Shown: piece after piece, positions 15,848 through 22,915 of the stretch
Numbering within the stretch: the first letter of the stretch is position 1
Layout of the letters: each line of letters opens with the position of its first letter
Assembly: GCA_937976375.1 (NCBI GenBank)
Contig: CALJRU010000014.1
Location: 1 to 55,319, forward strand
Direction of reading: 5' to 3'
DNA length: 55,319 nt
Source: an uncultured Peptococcaceae bacterium
GTDB taxonomy: Bacteria; Bacillota; Peptococcia; Peptococcales; Peptococcaceae
Made by a program: the position numbers and the translations under genes
The notes under the pieces: model-generated
What the model was told of the DNA's origin: nothing
The model's database searches: none
What the model saw: the letters and a program-made list of their open reading frames with translations, nothing else

Positions 15848-15856
15848 GAGGGCACC

Positions 15857-17134
15857 ATGTTAAAATTCTTTTCACGCTTAATCATCATTCTTGTCTTTGC
15901 GCTGGCCGTCGTTGCCGGGGCCGGTTTTGCAGCCTATCATTTTCTGCCGACTGCCCCGACGTCCTCTGACAGCAGCAGCGCCGACGAAGATGTTCTTAAG
16001 GACGACACTTACAATATTCTCTTGTGCGGGGTCGACGGCAAACACGAAAACGCCGACACCATCGTGCTTGCCAGCTTCAACACCAAAAAGAAAACCCTGA
16101 AGCTCCTGAGCATTCCTCGTGACACGATGAGCAACGAAGACCGCGCCATTCAAAAAATCAACGCTTCTTACAGCGTCGACCACGAAGGCAACATCGAACA
16201 GACCATTCATGAAGTCGAAATGGTCACCGGCCTGCCAATCGACCGTTACGCCATCACAACCTTTGAAGGTTTTGAAGAAGCCATCGATGCCATCGGCGGC
16301 GTCGAAATGTATGTGCCAAGCGATCTCCAATACTCCGACCCTTATCAGGACCTGGAAATTGATCTGAAGAAAGGCGATCAGGTGCTAGATGGCGAACACG
16401 CCCTGCAGTTTGTGCGTTATCGCGCCGGCTATGCAACCGGTGACATTGGCCGCATCGGTGCCCAGCAGCTGTTCTTTGAAGCGCTCGGCAACAAACTTCT
16501 GAGCGCCTCCATCATCACAAAGGTGCCAGCACTGGCAAAAGTGGTCAGCGAAGAAATGGAAACCGACCTGACCGTTTCAGAAATGATCTGGTTTTTCAAG
16601 CAGGCACAGGGCATGTCCAGCGACGACATCAAAATGTTCATCCTCCCTGGTGATGCCCAGTACGTTGATGACCTTTCCTACTACATTCCATCCGAATCCG
16701 GCATCATTGATCTGATCAACAGCGAATTCATGGAAGACGGCAAACAAATCGACGCCACAGACCTTGATCTTGTGCCAATGGCCAGCTCCGTGGAAGACAC
16801 TTCCAACACTGAAGAAGCCCAGAAAAACGCCGGCGTGGTTGACAACGGCTACGACACCAACGGCTCCTACGTGGGCAGCGGTGAAGGCGGCAGCACCTAC
16901 CAAGGCAGCGGCGGCGGCTACGTGCCACCAGCAGAATCCACAACCGGCAACGATTACCGTGACACCACCACCGAAACGGTGCCATCCCGCCCAACCATTG
17001 ACAGCAACACCGGCGGCGGCGCCACCATCACCCCAGACACCGGCGGCAGCAGCGGTGGCGGCGGAAGCAGTTCCGGCGGCAACAGCAGCGGTGGCGGAAG
17101 CGGCGGCAGCGGCAACACCGCACCTGTTTATTAA
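15857..17134 (+). CDS. LytR-CpsA-Psr (LCP) family protein with a Gly/Ser/Thr-rich tail
   Basis: LCP proteins attach undecaprenyl-linked glycopolymers such as teichoic acids or capsule to peptidoglycan. The 425-residue product has one N-terminal membrane helix (about residues 5-27). The LCP domain follows, with NILLCGVDGKHENADTIVL, LLSIPRDTM (conserved Arg), KINASY and LQFVRYRAGYATGDIGRIGAQ (the R-x-R...D-x-x-R pattern). From about residue 320 the tail becomes low-complexity, dominated by Gly, Ser and Thr, and is probably extracellular and disordered. The start follows TAGGAGGGCACC. It is downstream of mutY and ends at a strong terminator. Confidence 0.92.
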   Translation: MLKFFSRLIIILVFALAVVAGAGFAAYHFLPTAPTSSDSSSADEDVLKDDTYNILLCGVDGKHENADTIVLASFNTKKKTLKLLSIPRDTMSNEDRAIQKINASYSVDHEGNIEQTIHEVEMVTGLPIDRYAITTFEGFEEAIDAIGGVEMYVPSDLQYSDPYQDLEIDLKKGDQVLDGEHALQFVRYRAGYATGDIGRIGAQQLFFEALGNKLLSASIITKVPALAKVVSEEMETDLTVSEMIWFFKQAQGMSSDDIKMFILPGDAQYVDDLSYYIPSESGIIDLINSEFMEDGKQIDATDLDLVPMASSVEDTSNTEEAQKNAGVVDNGYDTNGSYVGSGEGGSTYQGSGGGYVPPAESTTGNDYRDTTTETVPSRPTIDSNTGGGATITPDTGGSSGGGGSSSGGNSSGGGSGGSGNTAPVY

Positions 17135-17144
17135 GCAAAACAGA

Positions 17145-17177
17145 AAAGTCTGAGCAGCTTTGCTCAGACTTTTTTTG
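17145..17177 (+). terminator. Terminator of the mutY-LCP unit
   Basis: AAAGTCTGAGCA and TGCTCAGACTTT flank a GCTT loop and run into seven T residues. It lies between two convergent genes and its A-rich left side would allow use from the minus strand too. Confidence 0.9.
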
Positions 17178-17182
17178 TGCTG

Positions 17183-19699
17183 TTATTTTTTGAGATAGCG
17201 GCCGGTGATGCTTGCAGGGTTGGCAACGATGTCTTCCGGTGTTCCTGCAGCGACAATTTGACCGCCGCTTTCGCCGCCGCCCGGCCCCATGTCGACGATG
17301 TAGTCGGCGTTGGCAATCATGTCCAAATCGTGTTCGATGACAATGACGGTCGCCCCTTGGTCGATGAGACGCTGAAAAATACCGATCAAGGTTTGCACAT
17401 CCAGCGGATGCAGACCAATGGTCGGCTCGTCAAACACAAAGACGGCATCTCCCTGCTGACGGCCCATCTCTGCCGCCAGCTTCAGACGCTGAGCCTCCCC
17501 GCCGGACAAGGCCGGCGTGCCTTCGCCAAGGGTGAGGTATCCCAAGCCGAGATCGCTCAAGGTTTGCAGGCGTTCGTGGACTTTTTTCACGTCCTTGGTC
17601 GCAGCCAGCGCCTGATCCACGGTCATGGCCAAAAGGTCCGGCAAAGACAGTGGCTGGCTGTCCGCCTCGCTGTTTTTGGCCACACGCTTGATCAGAAAGG
17701 CTTCCTTGCCATAACGCGACCCATGGCAGACGGGACAAACGATCTCCACATCCGGCAAAAACTGCACATCCATGGTGATTTGTCCGGTGCCGTCGCACTC
17801 TTGGCAGCGCAGCTTGCCGGTGTTATAGGAAAAATCGCCGGCTTTCCAGCCTGCTGCCTTTGCCTGTTCCGTCCGCGCATAGAGACGCCGCAGGTCGTCC
17901 ATGACGTTACTGTAAGTCGCCACGGTGGAGCGTACGTTGGTCCCGATCGGCGTGGCGTCGATCAGATTGACGCGATGCACGCCCTCTGCTTCCACTGCCT
18001 TGACGTGGTCGGGCATGCTCCCCGTTCCCGCCATGGCCGCCAACGCCGGCACAAGACTCTCCAGGATCAGCGTGGTCTTGCCGGAACCGCTCACCCCTGT
18101 GACGGCGATCAGGCGCCCCTTCGGCAAATCAAGGCGTAAAGCGTGCACGGTGTGAATCGGTGCAGTCTCCAAATGAATGGTGCCATAGCAAAACATGTCG
18201 GCCTTCGCAGCGCGCGCCCGCACCCGCTGCGCCCCTTCAGCCATCAGAAACGGCCCAATCAGCGACTGTGGGTTGGCGGCGACATCCTTCACCGTGCCGC
18301 TGCACAAGAGGGTGCCGCCATTGGTGCCTGCGCCAGGACCAAGCTCAATCAGCCAGTCTGCCGCTGCCAGCACCCGCGCATCGTGATCAACAAGAACCAC
18401 CGAATTGCCATGCGCCAGCAGATCCTCGACCACGCCCAAAAGGCCGTCCACATTGGCCGGATGCAGCCCAATCGACGGCTCATCCAGCACATAGAGCACG
18501 CCTGTCGTGCGGTTGCGCACTGCACGCGCCAGCTGCACACGCTGCCGTTCCCCAGTGGAAAGGGTGTTGGAAGCGCGGTCCAAGGTCAGGTAGCCGAGTC
18601 CCAAATCAAGCAGCCGTTTTGCTGTGTGCAGAAACTGGTCGCAAATCGTCTGCGCCATCTCGCGCATGTTCTCTGGCATTTCCTGCGGCACCTGACGCAC
18701 CCAGGGCACCAGCGCCTCCAGCGTCATGGCCGAAGCCTCGGCCAGGCTTTTGCCGCACAGCCGCGGTGCGCGCGCCGCATCGCTCAGCCGAGTGCCGCCG
18801 CAATCTGGGCAGGTTTCCTGCTTGAGAAATTTTTCGACCCGCTTCATGCCTTTCTCATCCTTCACCTTCGCCAACGCATTTTCCACGGTGTACACTGCGT
18901 TGTAATAGGTAAAATCCAGCTCGCCGGCCTGGTTGCTGTTTTTTGCCTTGTAAAAAATGTGTTTCTTTTCTGCTGGGCCATGAAAAACGATCTCCCGCTC
19001 TTCCGGCGTCAGATCATAAAACGGCACGTCGGTGCGCACGCCCATGGCACGGCAGACATCCGTCATCAGCGACCACATCAGCGAATTCCATGGTGCCACT
19101 GCCCCTTCGTCGATGCTCAGGCTTTCGTCGGGCACCAGCGACGCTTCGTCCACCGTGCGCACCACGCCTGTGCCACCACAGGTGCGGCAGGCGCCATCGC
19201 TGTTGAAGGCCAGACTTTCTGCGCCAGGCGGCATGAAGGTCTCACCGCAGACAGGACACACCAGATCTTTGCCGAGGGCAACATCCGGCGTCGGCGCCAG
19301 ATAATGGCCATTCGGGCAGCGATGGCTGGCCAGGCGCGAAAACATCAGCCGCAGGCTGTTCAAAAGCTCGGTAGAAGTGCCAAAGGTGCTGCGAATGCTC
19401 GGCACCGCCGGCCGCTGCCGCAAGGCCAAAGCTGCCGGCACATTGTCAATGTGGTCCAGCTTGGCTTCCGCAGCGATGGTCATGCGCCGCCTCGTGTAGG
19501 TAGACAACGATTCCAGGTAGCGGCGCGACCCTTCTGCATACAGCACGCCCAGCGCCAGCGACGATTTCCCCGAGCCGCTCACACCAGCAATGCCGACCAG
19601 TTTGCCCAGCGGAATATCAACATCCAGGCCCTTGAGATTGTGCACGCGGGCCCCGCGCACAATGATGTGGTCCGGCGCGTCATGATGGTTCAACTTCAT
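17183..19699 (-). CDS. UvrA-like ABC ATPase (UvrA2 class, excinuclease subunit A paralogue)
   Basis: The 838-residue length is shorter than canonical UvrA (about 940), fitting the UvrA2/DrrC-like class that lacks the UvrB-binding insertion. Two ABC cassettes are complete. Cassette 1 has Walker A GVSGSGKSSLA, signature LSTGERQRVQLARAV and Walker B VLYVLDEPSIGLHP. Cassette 2 has GVSGSGKTTLI, LSGGEAQRLKLA and FVFDEPTIGLHP. Zinc-finger cysteines are CPVCGE...CRTCGGTG in the first half and CQECDGTG...CPVCHGS in the second. Paralogues of this class are linked to resistance to DNA-binding drugs or to DNA damage tolerance. The ATG follows AAAGGAGGAAGAACT. The stretch looks richer in G+C than its neighbours, by eye only. 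Confidence 0.9.
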   Translation of the reverse strand: MKLNHHDAPDHIIVRGARVHNLKGLDVDIPLGKLVGIAGVSGSGKSSLALGVLYAEGSRRYLESLSTYTRRRMTIAAEAKLDHIDNVPAALALRQRPAVPSIRSTFGTSTELLNSLRLMFSRLASHRCPNGHYLAPTPDVALGKDLVCPVCGETFMPPGAESLAFNSDGACRTCGGTGVVRTVDEASLVPDESLSIDEGAVAPWNSLMWSLMTDVCRAMGVRTDVPFYDLTPEEREIVFHGPAEKKHIFYKAKNSNQAGELDFTYYNAVYTVENALAKVKDEKGMKRVEKFLKQETCPDCGGTRLSDAARAPRLCGKSLAEASAMTLEALVPWVRQVPQEMPENMREMAQTICDQFLHTAKRLLDLGLGYLTLDRASNTLSTGERQRVQLARAVRNRTTGVLYVLDEPSIGLHPANVDGLLGVVEDLLAHGNSVVLVDHDARVLAAADWLIELGPGAGTNGGTLLCSGTVKDVAANPQSLIGPFLMAEGAQRVRARAAKADMFCYGTIHLETAPIHTVHALRLDLPKGRLIAVTGVSGSGKTTLILESLVPALAAMAGTGSMPDHVKAVEAEGVHRVNLIDATPIGTNVRSTVATYSNVMDDLRRLYARTEQAKAAGWKAGDFSYNTGKLRCQECDGTGQITMDVQFLPDVEIVCPVCHGSRYGKEAFLIKRVAKNSEADSQPLSLPDLLAMTVDQALAATKDVKKVHERLQTLSDLGLGYLTLGEGTPALSGGEAQRLKLAAEMGRQQGDAVFVFDEPTIGLHPLDVQTLIGIFQRLIDQGATVIVIEHDLDMIANADYIVDMGPGGGESGGQIVAAGTPEDIVANPASITGRYLKK

Positions 19700-19736
19700 A
19701 GTTCTTCCTCCTTTGCCTTATTGTATCACAACAAAA

Positions 19737-19782
19737 CAAGCCCACACAGAAAAATCCCGCGGGATGATTCTGTGTGGGCTTG
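19737..19782 (-). terminator. Terminator after the rhodanese lipoprotein gene
   Basis: CAAGCCCACACAGAA pairs with TTCTGTGTGGGCTTG around a loop that is itself a palindrome (ATCCCGCGGGAT). It is followed on the minus strand by TTTTGTTG, just ahead of the UvrA-like gene. Confidence 0.8.
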
Positions 19783-19786
19783 TGAT

Positions 19787-20179
19787 TTATGAAGCGACCG
19801 TCTCGCCGGTCCAGTCGTTGATGCCGCCGAATTCGACCACATTGGTATAGCCTTGATCAGCCAGCTTCTGCGCCGCCTGCTTGCTGCGGTTGCCGCTGCG
19901 GCAGTACACCATAATCAGCTGCGCCTTGTCAGGTAGTTCGGCGATGGCGTCGTCGCCAATGGTTTCATTTGGCACATTGATGGCGCCTGGAATGTGGGCC
20001 TCGGCGTATTCTTCCGGCGTGCGCACATCGAGTACGATTTCATTGTCCTCGTCGGCCATCATCTGCGCCGCGGTGCTGGCGTCCACCTGCGTATAGCCGT
20101 CAGCGTCACTGCTGCTGCAGCCTGCAAGCACGCACACCAGGCAGCACGCTGCCAGGATTTTTTTGATCTGTCTGCTCAT
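19787..20179 (-). CDS. Rhodanese-like domain lipoprotein
   Basis: The 130-residue product has a lipoprotein signal with lipobox LAGC at about residue 21 followed by SSSDADG. One rhodanese domain follows, with IVLDVRTPEEYAEAHIPGAINVPNE and the active-site loop CRSGNRS near residue 93. The catalytic Cys is present, so it could bind persulfide or move sulfur outside the membrane. It starts five bases after the barstar gene, apparently as the end of the same operon. Small rhodanese lipoproteins are common, but the physiological substrate is generally unknown. Confidence 0.9.
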   Translation of the reverse strand: MSRQIKKILAACCLVCVLAGCSSSDADGYTQVDASTAAQMMADEDNEIVLDVRTPEEYAEAHIPGAINVPNETIGDDAIAELPDKAQLIMVYCRSGNRSKQAAQKLADQGYTNVVEFGGINDWTGETVAS

Positions 20180-20183
20180 GCCT

Positions 20184-20417
20184 TCACGCCTTTCTCAACA
20201 GAATCTTGGCAATGGTCACCTGCTGCTTGTGCGGAATCCCTGTGCCGCCGTAAAAGATTGTAAATGCGTAAGCGTCTTCCGGAAGCTCACCCATCATATC
20301 GTGCAGGGCGTCCAGATTTTTTCCGTAATAAGCAGGAAAATTAAGCTTTTCGGCAATATCCTCATGAAACGCTTCGACGTTGGGATATTGGCTGAAATCG
20401 ATGATCATTTCTTTCAT
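20184..20417 (-). CDS. Barstar-family ribonuclease inhibitor
   Basis: The 77-residue protein starts MKEMIIDFSQYPNVEAFHED and contains LNFPAYYGKNLDALHDMMGEL, the barstar segment that blocks the barnase active site. It is slightly shorter than Bacillus barstar (about 90). There is no signal peptide, so it should stay in the cytoplasm and protect the cell before the ribonuclease is exported. Its ATG overlaps the barnase stop codon by four bases (ATGA), which suggests coupled translation. Confidence 0.92.
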   Translation of the reverse strand: MKEMIIDFSQYPNVEAFHEDIAEKLNFPAYYGKNLDALHDMMGELPEDAYAFTIFYGGTGIPHKQQVTIAKILLRKA

Positions 20418-20884
20418 TCTTCATCATCTCCATACAGGTGTTCAAACGTATTGTAATGGTCTTCGGTGTAGTAAATATTGCCGTCATTCGAGTAGACAAT
20501 GCGCTTGGCGTTGCGATTGCCTGAAACATAATCGATGTCGCACTCATGGTACTCACGGCCAGGCTCGTCAGGCAGGATGCCCTCATAATTGCCAAAATAA
20601 TCACCGCCGATGGATTTGCCCGGTGCCACCTCGTCCAAGGTGCCTTTGCTTTGCCAGCCGAGCGCCCGTGCTTCGTCCTTGGTAATATAATTATCCGGCA
20701 AATGACCGTAGGTGTGCAGGTACAAAGCAACGTCTTCTTTTGAGGTGTAGCTGCCGTCTTCAGCGATCGCCGCTGTCGACGCCGTGCCTCCGCTGCCACT
20801 GTCCGATGGCACACAACCTGTCAGCGTGCCAAGGGTCATAATGACCATCAGCAAAAGTGCCAGTAATTTTTTTGTAAATGCCAT
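20414..20884 (-). CDS. Barnase-type guanyl ribonuclease with a lipoprotein signal
   Basis: From ATG 20884 the 156-residue product has a signal sequence ending in the lipobox LTGC near residue 24, so it is probably lipid-anchored outside the cytoplasm. The mature part aligns with barnase: ALGWQSKGTLDEVAPGKSIGGDYF, then YHECDIDYVSGNRNAKRI and TEDHYNTFEHLY. The catalytic Glu, two Arg and His equivalents are all visible (HECD, GNRN, KRI, DHY), so the enzyme should be active. A second ATG six bases upstream is too close to the ribosome binding site. It precedes barstar with a 4-base overlap and follows the DUF554 gene by 33 bases. Bacillus barnase is freely secreted; membrane tethering here is the notable difference. 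Confidence 0.92.
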   Translation of the reverse strand: MAFTKKLLALLLMVIMTLGTLTGCVPSDSGSGGTASTAAIAEDGSYTSKEDVALYLHTYGHLPDNYITKDEARALGWQSKGTLDEVAPGKSIGGDYFGNYEGILPDEPGREYHECDIDYVSGNRNAKRIVYSNDGNIYYTEDHYNTFEHLYGDDEE

Positions 20885-20917
20885 AGTCATACCGCCTTTC
20901 TTGTGCGTCTCAAAGCG

Positions 20918-21598
20918 CTACATAATCCCTAATGCGCCGATGACCGCAGCAACGAGCAGTCCCGGCAAGGTGTTCACCGTGTTGATCTCCTTGATGCCTG
21001 CCGTCGTCAGGCCAATGGCCATGATCATAACGCCGCCGGCAGCGCTCATATAATCCACCACCACGTCCGTCAGCACAGGGCTTAATAACCCTGCCAAAAG
21101 CGTCAAACCGCCTTGATAAACAATGACGACAATGGCAGAAAAGGCCACGCCAATGCCCAGCGTGGAACCCAGCACAATCGCCATGATGCCATCCAGCACC
21201 GCTTTGGTGAAAATAATGCTATAGTTATGATTGAGGCCCGCTTCAAAAGAGCCGACAATCGACATAGCACCCACGCAAAAAAGCAGGCTGGCGCTGACAA
21301 AGCCATCCACAAAACGCGCATCGTCCACCTTTGCGAGCGCCTTTACACGCACGCCAAGATTGTCAAGGTGACGATCAAGATGGTAAAAATGGCCGATGAC
21401 CGTGCCAACAGCAAGAGAAACCACGATCACCATGTCATTGGACACGTTGAGCGCCATGCGCAGCCCAACCACCAACACACAAACGCCTAAAACCTGCATC
21501 ATCAGTGTCCGCAATTTGTCAGGAAATCCTCTCTGCAGAAAATTTCCTATCAGTGCACAAAGCACCACAACAACTGCATTGACCAACGTAGCGATCAT
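20918..21598 (-). CDS. DUF554 family membrane protein
   Basis: From ATG 21598, behind GGAGGATG, the product has 226 residues and about six or seven hydrophobic segments. It begins IATLVNAVVVVLCALIGNF and has DARFVDGFVSASLLFCVGAM and GFEAG-like loop residues typical of DUF554 (YdfK-type) proteins. Function is unknown; a transport role is possible. It is the first gene of a probable operon with barnase, barstar and the rhodanese lipoprotein; no terminator is visible in the 33-base gap. A TATAAT at 21639-21634 with a weak -35 may be the promoter. Confidence 0.85.
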   Translation of the reverse strand: MIATLVNAVVVVLCALIGNFLQRGFPDKLRTLMMQVLGVCVLVVGLRMALNVSNDMVIVVSLAVGTVIGHFYHLDRHLDNLGVRVKALAKVDDARFVDGFVSASLLFCVGAMSIVGSFEAGLNHNYSIIFTKAVLDGIMAIVLGSTLGIGVAFSAIVVIVYQGGLTLLAGLLSPVLTDVVVDYMSAAGGVMIMAIGLTTAGIKEINTVNTLPGLLVAAVIGALGIM

Positions 21599-21633
21599 TC
21601 CATCATCCTCCATTTCTTTTCTGCATCCGTATC

Positions 21634-21662
21634 ATTATAGCACAATCACCATCAACCTACAA
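21634..21662 (-). promoter_or_regulatory. Probable promoter of the DUF554-barnase-barstar-rhodanese group
   Basis: Minus-strand TATAAT at 21639-21634, 17 bases from TTGTAG (three of six consensus bases). It lies directly behind the dnaJ terminator. Confidence 0.5.
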
Positions 21663-21694
21663 AAAAACCGAGACCTGTAACAGTCTCGGTTTGA
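21660..21694 (-). terminator. Terminator of the hrcA-grpE-dnaK-dnaJ operon
   Basis: AAACCGAGAC and GTCTCGGTTT around TGTTACAG, followed on the minus strand by TTTTTTTGTAG. It starts about seven bases past the dnaJ stop. Confidence 0.88.
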
Positions 21695-21700
21695 AGGTGT

Positions 21701-22915
21701 TTAATTGTTCTCGTCGTCGTCTTCATCGGTGAACAGGTCTTTCATCTTGTCGAAAAACCCTTCTTTTTTCTTGTCTGATTTTTTCTGCCTCGCCGAAGAC
21801 TGGGCGCCGGCTTTCTTGCCATCATAGCGTTCCAGCGATTCAGAAAGCTTCTGGAAGAGTTCTCGTTGTTCATCGGTCAAGGTCTTAGGCGTTTCGACGA
21901 TGACGGTGACGTACTGGTCGCCTTTGCCATAGCCGCGCATGCTCTTGACGCCTTTGCCTTTCAAACGGAAACGCGCGCCGCTCTGCACGCCAGCAGGAAC
22001 CGTAAATTTGATACGGCCTTCCAAGGTTGGCACTTCGATTTCGTCACCCAACGCTGCCTGTGCAACGTTGATCTTTTGTTCCATATAGATATCCGTGTCA
22101 TCACGCGCAAAGATGTCATGCGGACGAACACGAACATAGATGTAAAGATCACCAGCTGGGCCGCCGTTTTCTCCGGCTTCCCCTTCGCCAGCCATGCGCA
22201 AACGTGTACCGTTGTCAACACCTGCAGGAATGTTCACCTCAAGAGACTTCGATTCGCGTTTGCGGCCGGTGCCGCCACAATCTGGGCACTTTTCCTTGAT
22301 AACTTTACCACGCCCGCCGCATTCTGGGCAGGTGGTCTGCGACTGCATGCGGCCAAATGGCGTCTGCTGCATGCTTGTTACACGGCCTGTGCCGTGACAA
22401 CGGCTACAGGTCTCAGCACTGGTGCCAGGTTTTGCACCTGAGCCACCACAGGTTGTGCAAGTCACCCAACGATCGACGGTTATCGTCTTCTTGCAGCCAA
22501 AGACGGCTTCTTCAAAAGAAAGTGTAATGTCATAGCGGAGATCATTGCCTTGGCGTGGGCCATTGGCCTGTGCGCCGCCGCCACCGCCTCCGAAGAACAT
22601 GTTGAAAATATCACCAAGGTCTCCGAAATCGGCGCCGCCGCTGAAGCCACCACTGAACCCACCGCCGCCGAATCCGCCAGCACCAAAGTTTGGCGCATCA
22701 TGGCCAAACGTATCATATTGCTGACGTTTTTCGGCATTGGACAAGACGTCGTAGGCTTCGTTGATTTCTTTGAATTTTGCTTCGGCCTCTTTGTCACCTG
22801 GGTTGACATCGGGGTGATATTTACGCGCGAGCTTGCGGAATGCTTTCTTGATGTCCGCATCGCTGGCGTTTTTATCAACCCCGAGCACCTCATAGTAATC
22901 GCGCTTTTCAGCCAT
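21701..22915 (-). CDS. dnaJ: Molecular chaperone DnaJ (Hsp40)
   Basis: DnaJ delivers unfolded proteins to DnaK and stimulates its ATPase. The 404-residue product has a J domain with YYEVLGVDKNASDADIKKAFRKL and the HPD motif (YHPDVNPGD). A Gly/Phe-rich linker (about 75-125) and four zinc motifs follow: CTTCGGSG, CSRCHGTG, CPECGGRG and CPDCGGTG. A client-binding C-terminal region comes next. The tail after residue 370 is an unusually charged extension ending DEDDDENN. The ATG shares one base with the dnaK stop (TAATG). Confidence 0.97.
   Translation of the reverse strand: MAEKRDYYEVLGVDKNASDADIKKAFRKLARKYHPDVNPGDKEAEAKFKEINEAYDVLSNAEKRQQYDTFGHDAPNFGAGGFGGGGFSGGFSGGADFGDLGDIFNMFFGGGGGGAQANGPRQGNDLRYDITLSFEEAVFGCKKTITVDRWVTCTTCGGSGAKPGTSAETCSRCHGTGRVTSMQQTPFGRMQSQTTCPECGGRGKVIKEKCPDCGGTGRKRESKSLEVNIPAGVDNGTRLRMAGEGEAGENGGPAGDLYIYVRVRPHDIFARDDTDIYMEQKINVAQAALGDEIEVPTLEGRIKFTVPAGVQSGARFRLKGKGVKSMRGYGKGDQYVTVIVETPKTLTDEQRELFQKLSESLERYDGKKAGAQSSARQKKSDKKKEGFFDKMKDLFTDEDDDENN

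Noticed and set aside
18143..19792. Plus-strand open frame of 549 codons
   Set aside because: Opposite the UvrA-like gene; Arg/His/Gln-rich without any domain, a typical antisense artefact of GC-rich coding.
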